A DNA stretch of 64,000 bases from Dyadobacter koreensis (GTDB lineage: Bacteria > Bacteroidota > Bacteroidia > Cytophagales > Spirosomataceae), in NCBI RefSeq assembly GCF_900108855.1, contig NZ_FNXY01000012.1, forward strand, positions 49,911 through 113,910, written 5' to 3'. The notes under the pieces are model-generated. The model saw only the letters and a list, made by a program, of their open reading frames with translations, did no database searches and was not told where the DNA came from. Below are positions 44,142-53,036 of this stretch, piece after piece. Every line of letters begins with the position of its first letter. The stretch's first letter is position 1. The position numbers and the translations under genes were made by a program.

Positions 44142-45107
44142 ATGCGAAAATTTATTTCAGGACTGCTGCTTTTTTTATATCCATTCTTGTCGCCAGCACA
44201 GAGAATAGACAATCTTGTCTCTTTTAGAAATATTTCCGGCGATAAATATGTGAGGCTTCATTACGACAATGACTTCTGGGGAAAATCTGACTACTATTAT
44301 ACGCAGGGATATAATCTTGAAGTTGTACAACCAGCTTTCAAAAATAATCCACTCTCGCATACTTTATTAAAACTGAAAAACAGCAGGGTTAAATATGGGA
44401 TTGCATTGGAGCATTACGGATTTACCCCCACTATTATAGCCAGTAGTTCTATTCTTTTTAATGATCGTCCATATGCCGGTGTCATTATGTTGAAAAGTTT
44501 TTCAATCTCCGTTGACACCATTCATCGCACACGTCTGTCTTCGGTTATAAGCACTGGTATGATCGGACCTGTCGCCTTTGCCGGACCGATGCAGAAGAAA
44601 ATTCACACCTGGACTGGTGATGCGGAGCCGATGGGCTGGCAATTTCAGATTAAAAATGATGCGGCAATAAATTATGAAGTGAACTTTGAAAAACAGCTTT
44701 TCAATATTCCCAATATTATCTCCCTAAACACCAATTCTCAGATACGGCTGGGTACACTTTCTGATAAAATACAAGCAGGTGCAACACTGACGCTGGGAAA
44801 ATTTGATTCCCCTTTTGCGGCGACAGAAAAGGAAACAAAACAAAACTTTCAACTTTATCTGTATGTCCAGCCACTTATCAATTTTGTAGGCTATGACGCC
44901 ACGATGCAAGGGGGAATTTTTAATCGAGATAGTCCTTATACCATAAAATCCAGTCAGATTAACCGATTAGTATATCAAAACTCTCTCGGGGCGGTCGTTA
45001 ATTTCAGAAACATTTATCTCGAATTCAATCACGTTTTTCTCAGTAAGGAATTTAAGGAAGGAAAGACGCATCAATGGGGTGGATTAAGAATTGGTGTGGC
45101 ATTTTAA
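44142..45107 (+). CDS. Lipid A deacylase LpxR-like outer-membrane protein
   Basis: 321 residues with a signal peptide ending LSPAQ (1-19). The LpxR/DUF2219 hallmarks are present: YDNDFWGKSDYYYTQGY (Asn43, Asp44 at the calcium/active-site region), FNDRPYAGVIML, and GPVAFAGPMQKKIHTWTG. The C-terminus ends in a barrel strand with Phe (GGLRIGVAF). The family removes the 3'-acyloxyacyl chain of lipid A in the outer membrane. It is 60 bp after the topoisomerase, with no functional link evident. Confidence 0.85.
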   Translation: MRKFISGLLLFLYPFLSPAQRIDNLVSFRNISGDKYVRLHYDNDFWGKSDYYYTQGYNLEVVQPAFKNNPLSHTLLKLKNSRVKYGIALEHYGFTPTIIASSSILFNDRPYAGVIMLKSFSISVDTIHRTRLSSVISTGMIGPVAFAGPMQKKIHTWTGDAEPMGWQFQIKNDAAINYEVNFEKQLFNIPNIISLNTNSQIRLGTLSDKIQAGATLTLGKFDSPFAATEKETKQNFQLYLYVQPLINFVGYDATMQGGIFNRDSPYTIKSSQINRLVYQNSLGAVVNFRNIYLEFNHVFLSKEFKEGKTHQWGGLRIGVAF

Positions 45108-45284
45108 CCCAAAATGAAGAGGGCAATTTTTCCACGGGAAGGCCTTCCACGAGAAGTACGCAGATTACGCATCAACGGGAAAAATCAGCAACACTTGGCG
45201 CTAAAAAATGCTGGTTCCAGGCGGGTAATGATATGGCATAAAGTTTTTAATTGACTGGTTATTATTCATTTAAATTAAAATGTC

Positions 45285-45758
45285 ATGTCAACGAACGATA
45301 ATCTTATAGAAACATTAAATGACTTAATCCGTATTAACAACGACCGTATTGATGGTTATGAAAAAGCGATTAAGGAGACAGACGAAATTGATGTAGATCT
45401 TCAGGGTTTATTTCAAAAAATGGCAAATGAAAGCCGCGAATACGTTTCAGAACTGACCAGCCAGGTTTTAAGTCTGGGAGGTGAAGTAGCAACAGGAACT
45501 ACCAGTTCAGGTAAAATATACCGAGTTTGGATGGATATTAAAGCTACATTCTCAGGTCATGACAGACAGTCGGTACTTGAAAGTTGTGAGTACGGTGAAG
45601 ATGCAGCGCAGGAAGCATATGACGATGCATTGGCGACTGACGCAGATTTGCCTGTTTCAATCAGACAAATGATTACAGATCAAAAAGCTTCGCTATTGAC
45701 ATCACATAATTTGATTAAAAAATATCGTGATGCACATAAAGCTGTAAATAGCTTATAA
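45285..45758 (+). CDS. PA2169-family four-helix protein (DUF2383)
   Basis: 157 residues, ferritin-like helical protein. The start MSTNDNLIETLNDLIRINNDRIDGYEKA and the central REYVSELTSQV, then RVWMDIKATFSG and CEYGEDAAQEAYDDAL, match the DUF2383/PA2169 family. Function is unknown; members are often stress-induced in the stationary phase. It is monocistronic, closed by a strong bidirectional terminator. Confidence 0.88.
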   Translation: MSTNDNLIETLNDLIRINNDRIDGYEKAIKETDEIDVDLQGLFQKMANESREYVSELTSQVLSLGGEVATGTTSSGKIYRVWMDIKATFSGHDRQSVLESCEYGEDAAQEAYDDALATDADLPVSIRQMITDQKASLLTSHNLIKKYRDAHKAVNSL

Positions 45759-45767
45759 CAATAAATA

Positions 45768-45815
45768 GTACAAAAAAAATGGGCTGAGAGAAATCTCAGC
45801 CCATTTTTTTTGTAC
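45768..45815. terminator. Bidirectional terminator with GAAA loop
   Basis: Perfect 22-bp arms (GTACAAAAAAAATGGGCTGA...) closed by a GAAA tetraloop, which is a stable GNRA loop on the plus strand. It lies between the convergent DUF2383 and SHOCT genes. Confidence 0.9.
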
Positions 45816-45858
45816 ATTAAATTCAGAATTTCAGGAAACAGACAGACTTGACTGTCTG

Positions 45859-46632
45859 TTATAAACGCGCCAGCAGTTCTGATTTTTTCGCTTTGAATTC
45901 TTCCTCTGTAATATGTCCTTTTTCGTACAATCCTGAAAGTCTTTCAATAGTTGTGAAAATCGCATCTTCCGAAACCTTATCAACTGATGAAGCGCTTCCT
46001 TCTTTCCAACCCTCTGATTTTGCGACATCATACTGCAACTCTGGCGTCGTCTGGGTTAAAGTTCCCGGCTCAGAAATCAAGGGAAGGCTTGAAATATCAA
46101 CAGGACCATCCTTGCTCGTTAAAACGAAAGACTGACTCGACCCCTGCTGTTGTGAAACACCGGATATCTGATGATGTTTTGTATCGTAAATAGATCGGCT
46201 TCCGTTTTTCTCAATCACCAAACGTCGTACAGGCGCAAAATAAGCGTATCGGAAATTATTCTGAGATCCGCTTGTCGTTGGCGTTCCGAATACGGATGGC
46301 CATGGTTTGTCGACGCTTGCTACCCCAGGTTTTTCAGACTCGCCCACTCCTTCAAACAAAATTTCTGTTGTTACCAGGGTGGCAAGTTCTGTACAAAGTT
46401 CATCAACCGTAATTTTTAATGACCGATTGAACATGTCGCCAACCATCGTCATTCCGCCTCTCATCCATTGACCATTACCGCCAAGTTCGGGAATATTAAA
46501 TTGAGCCATCGTTGCGTTTCCCTGGATAATTGCGTTTAACAGCGACACAACGCTATCTTTACTCAATTCATACCTGGACGCTATATCTTCTATCTTCTTC
46601 TCGCCTTCTTTTGTGAGTGATTTCATAATCAT
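45859..46632 (-). CDS. SHOCT-domain protein
   Basis: 257 residues, no signal peptide. The N-terminal helical part (SLTKEGEKKIEDIASRYELSK) and a middle region of unknown fold precede a C-terminal SHOCT motif at about 228-257 (IERLSGLYEKGHITEEEFKA...). SHOCT tails are short oligomerisation modules. The two first Met codons (1 and 3) are both possible starts. It is upstream-adjacent to, but not overlapping, the M48 peptidase gene (63 bp between), and both are on the minus strand. Confidence 0.8.
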   Translation of the reverse strand: MIMKSLTKEGEKKIEDIASRYELSKDSVVSLLNAIIQGNATMAQFNIPELGGNGQWMRGGMTMVGDMFNRSLKITVDELCTELATLVTTEILFEGVGESEKPGVASVDKPWPSVFGTPTTSGSQNNFRYAYFAPVRRLVIEKNGSRSIYDTKHHQISGVSQQQGSSQSFVLTSKDGPVDISSLPLISEPGTLTQTTPELQYDVAKSEGWKEGSASSVDKVSEDAIFTTIERLSGLYEKGHITEEEFKAKKSELLARL

Positions 46633-46695
46633 TTTTAGCTAACTTAAACATTACTATTAAGTTAGTCCAACAAAAATGGTGCCATTGGATAGGAA

Positions 46696-47784
46696 TCACC
46701 TCTTTTCAAATGCGACGATCGTCTGCCATTTTTGTTCCAGACTATCATTCTTCTTCATTGCAGTCTGCCCCTTTGCCATTTCTTTCACAAATGCAATTCT
46801 TTCTTTTGTAAGCGGATGAGTACTTAATAGTTTGAAAGGCTGCAGGTCTGTATTGCCGGTTTGCAGCAGAGCCAGTAAATCTACGAAACCGTTAAGGTTC
46901 AAATGGTTTGCTTTTATAATTTCAATCGCTTTTTCGTCTGCTTCCTGTTCAAGATTTCTTGAATAATTCAAATTGACAAGCATATTGGAATGATCAGCAA
47001 GTACAACCGCAATCCCATTTACATCGTTCAGCATCAGTGAAATAGCCAGATATCCCGACAAGGTCCGGAAAATATTTTTCAGAGAATGGCGGTAATGTAT
47101 GTGAGAAACTTCATGAGCAAGCAGCGCGGCCAGTTCCTCTTTCGATTTCATTTTTGCAAGCAACTGATTATAAATTACGATATGTCCTCCGGGCATTGCA
47201 AATGCATTCATTTCGTCTTCAGCAACGACCGTGACTTCAATTGGATAATCTGTCTTAAAATCGATTATTTTCACAAAATCGTTAACACATGCGGTTAAGC
47301 TATCATTTTTTGTATAGCGCGCAATCGTATTCTCATACATCATTTCACCAAGTTTAATCTCCATAGAAACCGGAATCTGCCCGGCCGCTTTTTCCGAAAA
47401 CCATGGAAGAATATAAACATATGAACAGATTATTAAACCGATTAACGAAGCAGTCAAACCAAGAATGAGTGTCGTGCTTTGCCTTAACAAAAAATCAATT
47501 TTTTTATCAAAAAAAGGTTTGTCAGGATAAAATTTTTTTAACGAATTTAGCAGACGTTCATCCTTACATTCAAGCGTCTGTTTGGGAAAATCGCCGTAAC
47601 GGAAAATGAAAATAGACGTAAATCCCATATCTCGTTCAACGCGATCAATCTCCCATTTAACCGCCCGGTTACCGAAAAGCGGATGAATATATTCGATGAT
47701 CCAGGAATCGTGCTGCAAGGATAAAAAGGCATTATGGGAAACCGAAGTTTCTCCGTCGTAGTATGAAATTTCGAATTTTTGCAT
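46696..47784 (-). CDS. M48-family membrane metallopeptidase
   Basis: 362 residues. A soluble N-terminal part (1-100) is followed by one transmembrane segment (about 105-127) and a periplasmic M48 zinc-peptidase domain. HEVSH at 224-228 supplies two zinc histidines and the catalytic Glu, and LEQEADEKAI the third ligand. The DEMNAFAMPGGHIVIYNQLL block is typical of BepA/LoiP-like M48 enzymes. It is separated from the upstream DUF898 gene by only 7 bp, so they form an operon. It probably degrades or processes envelope proteins. Confidence 0.92.
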   Translation of the reverse strand: MQKFEISYYDGETSVSHNAFLSLQHDSWIIEYIHPLFGNRAVKWEIDRVERDMGFTSIFIFRYGDFPKQTLECKDERLLNSLKKFYPDKPFFDKKIDFLLRQSTTLILGLTASLIGLIICSYVYILPWFSEKAAGQIPVSMEIKLGEMMYENTIARYTKNDSLTACVNDFVKIIDFKTDYPIEVTVVAEDEMNAFAMPGGHIVIYNQLLAKMKSKEELAALLAHEVSHIHYRHSLKNIFRTLSGYLAISLMLNDVNGIAVVLADHSNMLVNLNYSRNLEQEADEKAIEIIKANHLNLNGFVDLLALLQTGNTDLQPFKLLSTHPLTKERIAFVKEMAKGQTAMKKNDSLEQKWQTIVAFEKR

Positions 47785-47791
47785 GAAATTT

Positions 47792-48751
47792 TTAAATCAA
47801 ACCGATATCGATCATGTCTGATATATCTTCTCCGGTGGCGTCTTTGTAGTCCATTTCCGTTTGCTGGATTGCATTGACATCAATCGTTCCTTCGATGATA
47901 ATATTTGAAAAAACAAAATTAAGCGTACGCACGGTTGCCCATGGTGTGCCCAATCCCAACGTAAATATTACGATCAAAAGGTTTCCCACAATCAAGCCAA
48001 AATAACCGCCCGCAGATGCAGTCGATCTAAATTTAATCACATACCCTTCCTGATTCATACGCATGTTGTCAATAAAATAAGCAAAAAGATCGCTTACGAA
48101 CCAGAAGGAATAAATTCCCAAAGTCAGGAAACTCAGAAAATAGCCTTTGAGATTCAGCATGAAATATTCCGTACCGTCACCTTTGTACGAAAATGAAATA
48201 TTCCCGAAGCGGATGTTGCTAAAAATGTATTTTCTTAATTTGATTGTAAACCAGAAAGAATAAATTCCCAACGTTGCGATCGTCAGCAAGCCGCCGACGA
48301 CAAACTCTTCCATGAAATCTTTGAGTATACCGCGATATCCAAAATGTATCCCTCTCCATGACGTACGCGACATTCTGTATTTTAGTGAACCATGAATGGC
48401 AACAGGGATTAGTAACAATAATGCGATATAGAAAAAAATAACGCCGATTGCAGCAATCGCGTTGATTTTCGTCAGAATAGCACCAATTAAAATGGCGTAC
48501 AGCCCAATAAAGATCCCGATCGCTTTTATAAATCCTTTGAACATTTCTTTCCCGGTTCCATGAAATGAAAAACGGCTTCCTTCAAATTCGGTCTCCTGAT
48601 AAACGTAGCGAAGAACTGCTGCCTTAGCCCAGGGATAATATAGCCCCAGCGTGAAAATTGTTAGTAAAACATTGACAATATAGATACCGAACAGTTTGTT
48701 ACCTTCGCCATAAAATGTGATCTTACGTGAATAATTTTGATCTGATTCCAT
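47792..48751 (-). CDS. YjgN-family (DUF898) multi-pass membrane protein
   Basis: 319 residues with several hydrophobic helices arranged in repeating blocks. Each block carries a TLGLYYPWAKA / TLGIYSFWFTIKLRKYI / TLGLGTPWATVRTLNFV pattern, the DUF898 signature. Function unknown. Linked to an M48 peptidase gene 7 bp downstream, which may indicate shared work on the envelope. It is divergent from the esterase gene. Confidence 0.87.
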   Translation of the reverse strand: MESDQNYSRKITFYGEGNKLFGIYIVNVLLTIFTLGLYYPWAKAAVLRYVYQETEFEGSRFSFHGTGKEMFKGFIKAIGIFIGLYAILIGAILTKINAIAAIGVIFFYIALLLLIPVAIHGSLKYRMSRTSWRGIHFGYRGILKDFMEEFVVGGLLTIATLGIYSFWFTIKLRKYIFSNIRFGNISFSYKGDGTEYFMLNLKGYFLSFLTLGIYSFWFVSDLFAYFIDNMRMNQEGYVIKFRSTASAGGYFGLIVGNLLIVIFTLGLGTPWATVRTLNFVFSNIIIEGTIDVNAIQQTEMDYKDATGEDISDMIDIGLI

Positions 48752-48880
48752 AAATGATTGACCGTTAGAGAGGTTGAGAGTTTAACTTTGGGATTTGTTA
48801 CTGAAAGTCACCTTTTTGTTAATTTATACTATAAAATATCCAAAACCTTCATGATCCCTGGCCGATTATCTCTTTCTAAA

Positions 48881-49690
48881 ATGAAAAAACTGATTGCCTT
48901 CGTTTTCTTTTTATCCGGTTTCATTTCCGCAAAAGCGTCCAAAGTTGATACTGTGTCAACATATAGTACTTCCATGAAGAAGAATATCAAGGCTGTTGTT
49001 ATCACCCCCGAGGCGATCAATCCGTCAGACAAATTCCCGGTTTTATATCTTCTACATGGTTATAGCGGCAATCAGGCAGACTGGATCAGTAAAGTAAAAA
49101 CAGTAGCAGATTATGCAGATCAATATAAAATGATCATTGTTTGCCCGGATGGCAATTTTTCAAGCTGGTATTTTGACAGTCCGGTTGATAAAAACTGGAA
49201 GTACGAAACGTATGTCAGCACTGAACTTCCGGCCTGGATCGATTCGCATTATAAAACGATCAATACAAAAGAAGGACGGGCGATAACAGGTTTGAGCATG
49301 GGCGGCCATGGTGCTTTGTATATTGCTTTCAAACATCAGGATGTTTTCGGAGCGGCGGGCAGTATGAGCGGAGGTGTAGATTTAAGACCATTTCCCCTAA
49401 ACTGGGATCTTGCAAAAAGACTGGGATCATATTCAGAATTTCCAGAGCGATGGGATAATAGCAGCGTTATTAATTTAACGCATTTATTGACAGCCAAATC
49501 ACTTCCGCTGATCATCGATTGTGGAACCGAGGATTTCTTTTACGGCGTTAACTTGAAGCTGCACAATAAGCTTTTGGATAACAATATCCCGCACGATTTC
49601 ATAAGTCGGAAAGGAGCACACAACTGGGAATACTGGAGTAACGCAATTGGCTATCAGGCGTTGTTTTTCTCGAAGTTTTTTAAGCGGTAG
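48881..49690 (+). CDS. Exported esterase of the esterase-D/feruloyl-esterase-like family
   Basis: About 269 residues from MKKLIAFVFFLSG. The open frame reaches 41 codons further upstream, but only this Met gives a signal peptide (ending SAKAS). Alpha/beta hydrolase: oxyanion area LLHGYSGNQADW, nucleophile elbow GLSMGGHGAL, likely acid in DCGTEDFFYG and His in KGAHNWEYW. The sequence is close to secreted acetyl/feruloyl esterases and mycolyl-like enzymes. Convergent with the MFS gene across a perfect terminator. Confidence 0.88.
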   Translation: MKKLIAFVFFLSGFISAKASKVDTVSTYSTSMKKNIKAVVITPEAINPSDKFPVLYLLHGYSGNQADWISKVKTVADYADQYKMIIVCPDGNFSSWYFDSPVDKNWKYETYVSTELPAWIDSHYKTINTKEGRAITGLSMGGHGALYIAFKHQDVFGAAGSMSGGVDLRPFPLNWDLAKRLGSYSEFPERWDNSSVINLTHLLTAKSLPLIIDCGTEDFFYGVNLKLHNKLLDNNIPHDFISRKGAHNWEYWSNAIGYQALFFSKFFKR

Positions 49691-49701
49691 GAATTTAGCT
49701 G

Positions 49702-49749
49702 TAAACAAAAAGGGCATTGTTTTAGTCAAAACAATGCCCTTTTTGTTTA
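49702..49749. terminator. Bidirectional terminator, 22-bp perfect stem
   Basis: TAAACAAAAAGGGCATTGTTTT and its exact complement with loop AGTC, between the convergent esterase and MFS genes. Confidence 0.9.
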
Positions 49750-49758
49750 AAATCTATC

Positions 49759-51048
49759 TCAAGTCAACCGCATCGCAAATAAATCTTTCGACTTTAAATA
49801 AACATATGTAACGACTAGAAGCGTAATCGCTCCACCGGCTAAAACAGTTGGAATTGGGCCTGCAATTCTTGCCGCCAGTCCTGATTCAAACGCGCCAAGT
49901 TCATTTGATGAACTGACAAAAATCCCACTTACCGAAGCTACCCGACCACGCATTTCATCCGGCGGAAAAATCTGCATAATCGTTTGGCGAATTACTACGC
50001 TGATACTATCACAAACACCAGTCGCGAAAAGAGCCACGCACGACAGCCAGAAATTGGTCGATAATGAAAAAATAATTGTAAAAACGCCAAAGCCGGCCAC
50101 AGCGATCAGCATATTGCGCCACGCCTGGTGCGTCGGTGGAAAATGCGCCATAGCGAACATCGTTATCAACGCACCTACCGATGGCGAAGCGCGTAATAAT
50201 CCCAGACCTTCCGGTCCTACATGCAAAATATCTTCTGCGAAAACAGGCAGAATCGCGATCACCCCACCAAACAGTACCGAAAACATATCCAGTGAAAGTG
50301 CGTATAAAATAATCTTGGTACTGAAAACAAATTTTAGCCCATCGCGAAGACTTTCCCAAATAGAAATACCTCCTTTACGAACGTTGATAGGGTTCGTTTT
50401 TATCAATGTGATCAGCACAAGACAAAATACCATTGTAAGCATAATGCCGAGCAGTGTTTCGGTCAGGCCAAGATAGACATACAAAAAACCTGCAATTCCA
50501 GGTCCTAAAACTGCTCCGGCCTGGGAGAAAGTGCTGCTCCATGTGGATGAATTCGAATAAAATTCTCTTGGTACCAGAAATGGTTTCAAAGATGACGAAG
50601 CTGGCGAATAAAATCCTTTCGCCAAACCGATCAGAAAAAATACCGAATAAACCGACCATAAATGCTGGTTTGTATTCAGCGCTGCAATCCATTCCGGCTG
50701 GAATAAAAAATATAGAATTGCAGAACCAGCAATAATAACCGACAGACTGATCCGAAGAATTATTCTTCTGTCATAGCGATCGGCTACGTGACCGCCGAAC
50801 AGCGATACGGCGATGAATGGTAAAACTTCTGCCAAACCGATCATACCCAAGGCAAGCGGATCGTGAGTTAACCGATATAATTCGTACCCGATAATCACCT
50901 CCTGAATAAGAAGTGCGGACCGGTACAAAAAGCTGTTGGCAAGAAAATAACGGAATTCGGGAAAACGAAGTGCGGAGTATGCGTCGTGCTTTTCTGGTAA
51001 TTTCAACGTGTCGTTCAAATTGGTTGGATAACAACTAACCCTGACCAT
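49759..51048 (-). CDS. Major facilitator superfamily transporter
   Basis: 429 residues, 10-12 hydrophobic helices. It begins with a soluble segment ending SALRFPEFRYFLANSF, and the first loop motif GGHVADRYDRR (MFS motif A) is visible near residue 85, followed by the second-half repeat (GRVASVSGIFVSSSNELG). It resembles the MFS_3/EntS-like exporters. Substrate unknown. It is the only gene of its unit. Confidence 0.88.
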   Translation of the reverse strand: MVRVSCYPTNLNDTLKLPEKHDAYSALRFPEFRYFLANSFLYRSALLIQEVIIGYELYRLTHDPLALGMIGLAEVLPFIAVSLFGGHVADRYDRRIILRISLSVIIAGSAILYFLFQPEWIAALNTNQHLWSVYSVFFLIGLAKGFYSPASSSLKPFLVPREFYSNSSTWSSTFSQAGAVLGPGIAGFLYVYLGLTETLLGIMLTMVFCLVLITLIKTNPINVRKGGISIWESLRDGLKFVFSTKIILYALSLDMFSVLFGGVIAILPVFAEDILHVGPEGLGLLRASPSVGALITMFAMAHFPPTHQAWRNMLIAVAGFGVFTIIFSLSTNFWLSCVALFATGVCDSISVVIRQTIMQIFPPDEMRGRVASVSGIFVSSSNELGAFESGLAARIAGPIPTVLAGGAITLLVVTYVYLKSKDLFAMRLT

Positions 51049-51182
51049 AAATGGGTTAGCCCATATTTAAACAACAATAAATATCAGTCTGAGTTCTTGA
51101 TTTTCACATTGTTTTTCTGCCTGAAAACTTTTTGAATAATTATATTTTTAAAGTTCAAAAAATAAATCAAAAAATATAATTT

Positions 51183-51728
51183 TCAGGAATACATGCTTAA
51201 AACATTCAATTGCTCTTTAATCAGACGATAATTTTCTTCATCAAAGCAGACAAAGATCACCTTTTCGATTCTATTATTTTTTGAAAGGAAGCCCGAAACT
51301 GTATTCACAGCAATCCGAGCGGCCTGCACTTTAGGGAATCCATAAACTCCGGTACTGATATTGGGGAACGCAACGGATTGACAGTCATTGATCACCGCAA
51401 GCTGCAGGGAATTAATATAACAGGACGCCAATTTCTCCTGTTCGTCATTTTTCCCGCCACGCCACACAGGGCCGACAGTATGGATAATAAACCTGGAAGG
51501 CAACTTCCCGGCAGTCGTAATGACAGCTTCACCAGTCTGGCAACCGCCCTGTATTTCTACAATTTTCTTACAGGCTTCCAATATTTCAGGACCACCCGCC
51601 CGGTGAATGGCTCCATCCACGCCTCCGCCACCGAGCAGTGAAGAATTTGCTGCGTTTACGATGGCGTCTGTATTTAATTTGGTTATATCACCCTGGACAA
51701 TCTCAATTCTCGAAGTAAGTGTTTTCAT
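51183..51728 (-). CDS. Macro-domain O-acetyl-ADP-ribose deacetylase
   Basis: 181 residues, cytoplasmic. The ADP-ribose-binding macro domain covers nearly the whole protein: GDITKLNTDAIVNAANSSLLGGGGVDGAIHR with the catalytic Asn/Asp region, and the phosphate loop NISTGVYGFP. Members deacetylate O-acetyl-ADP-ribose or remove ADP-ribose from proteins or nucleic acids. A response-regulator gene ends 15 bp upstream on the same strand, so the two are probably one transcript. Confidence 0.93.
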   Translation of the reverse strand: MKTLTSRIEIVQGDITKLNTDAIVNAANSSLLGGGGVDGAIHRAGGPEILEACKKIVEIQGGCQTGEAVITTAGKLPSRFIIHTVGPVWRGGKNDEQEKLASCYINSLQLAVINDCQSVAFPNISTGVYGFPKVQAARIAVNTVSGFLSKNNRIEKVIFVCFDEENYRLIKEQLNVLSMYS

Positions 51729-51743
51729 AGTGCTGGTAATTTA

Positions 51744-52166
51744 TTAACATTCATCTGGCCTGATGCACACCTTCCAATAATCCACAATGATCCGGATCGT
51801 TTTTTCGAAATCCTGAAATGAAGCTGGCTTCTGAAAAAACCCTTGTATCGAAGAACAATAGGCATCAATAACAAATTTCTGATTCGTCGCAGTTGTAAAA
51901 AGCAGATAAGGAATGCACTTCACTCTGATATGCTCATTACGTTGTACCTCATCCCGCACTTCCATTCCATTGATTCTCGGTAAATTAATGTCCGACAAAA
52001 TCAGCAATGGCTTTGCGTCTGTCTCGTTTAAGTACTCCAGAGCCTTGTAGCCATCTTCAAAAAACAGCACCGGATTTTCGTAAGCGAGATTTTTAAATGT
52101 CTCGCCAATTAAAAACTGGTCTTCCAAATCATCTTCAATGACAATTATTGGTCCGTCATTATTCAT
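51744..52166 (-). CDS. Single-domain response regulator
   Basis: About 140 residues from MNNDGPIIVIEDDLED; an upstream Met (9 codons) is also possible. Receiver domain only: acidic pocket EDDLED, phospho-acceptor Asp in ILSDINLPRING (Asp59 from the chosen start), the switch Thr/Ser in LLFTTATNQ and Lys in QKPASF. No kinase is adjacent. It lies directly upstream of the macro-domain gene and may be co-expressed with it. Confidence 0.9.
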   Translation of the reverse strand: MNNDGPIIVIEDDLEDQFLIGETFKNLAYENPVLFFEDGYKALEYLNETDAKPLLILSDINLPRINGMEVRDEVQRNEHIRVKCIPYLLFTTATNQKFVIDAYCSSIQGFFQKPASFQDFEKTIRIIVDYWKVCIRPDEC

Positions 52167-52281
52167 ACCCCACATGTTTATTTGAGTAATCACAAACTAC
52201 TATGCAGACGTATTTACAATAACCATTCCTGATTAAAAGTGGATTTGGAGTATCTCAGTTACGTTTATTGGTTAAAACGGA

Positions 52282-52306
52282 AAAAGCCGGACAATATCCG
52301 GCTTTT
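52282..52306 (-). terminator. Terminator of the ASCH-like gene
   Basis: AAAAGCCGGA / TCCGGCTTTT, 10-bp stem with 5-nt loop, immediately after the stop codon on the minus strand. Confidence 0.8.
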
Positions 52307-52309
52307 AAA

Positions 52310-52891
52310 TCACTTGCTTATCAATCTTAAATATTCTTCTCCCCTAGGCGATAATGTGTACCCGGGTTCATGACTGATCGTAAGTCCCAGCCCTTTCAGC
52401 TTTCTGATATTTAATTTGAGCCATTCTTTTTCTTTCTTCGCTTTGACAGCGAGATCGGCAGCTTTCATTTTGGGGTTTTCCTGAATAACCTGCAACGTTT
52501 TGGTTGTCCATTTACCCACTTTGCTGAATTTGTCCAAATTGTCCAAAGCTGCTTTCAATGTTTCAAAATCCTCATCTTCCAGCGTGACATTTTCCCTTAA
52601 CTCAACGCGCGGATCTTCTGAATCGAACGCAACTTCTATCTTGTATATCAGACCGTCTTTCTGACTTTCCAAGAGCTGAATCAATGCCTGAGCGCTTGAA
52701 AAGCCAGCCTTATTAGCTTCTGAATCAGTTATTTCTTTTAAAGATATTTCTTTCGTTGAAACAATTTTTATCACACCCACACTGGTTTTCACCAGACTTC
52801 CGGCAGTCACAGCCAGCTTTTTCCACTTACGAAAAGCCAGTGAAATAGTGCCCGCCTTAATCCCTTCGAGGTGTTTTTGTTTGATTAGCAT
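52310..52891 (-). CDS. ASCH-like domain protein with C-terminal winged-helix-like region
   Basis: 193 residues. The N-terminal part (MLIKQKHLEGIKAGTISLAFRKW) resembles the ASCH/PUA-like fold that binds RNA or nucleotides, and is followed by a charged helical segment (about 60-120). The last about 70 residues (AADLAVKAKKEKEWLKLNIR, LGLTISHEPGYTLSPRGEEYL) have the look of a winged-helix module with a beta-wing. I would call it a nucleic-acid-binding protein of unknown role; the domain naming is a pattern judgement. Confidence 0.65.
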   Translation of the reverse strand: MLIKQKHLEGIKAGTISLAFRKWKKLAVTAGSLVKTSVGVIKIVSTKEISLKEITDSEANKAGFSSAQALIQLLESQKDGLIYKIEVAFDSEDPRVELRENVTLEDEDFETLKAALDNLDKFSKVGKWTTKTLQVIQENPKMKAADLAVKAKKEKEWLKLNIRKLKGLGLTISHEPGYTLSPRGEEYLRLISK

Positions 52892-53036
52892 AGTTAGATC
52901 AATTTCAAAATTTTCATAAAGATAACCTTTCTAAGGCAAAAAATTTTGACCGCTCACTTCAACATATTTTCTAAAAACCAGCTGGCAGGATTTTATTAAT
53001 GCCTTTATAACTCATCAATGTCTAAACGAAAAAAAT

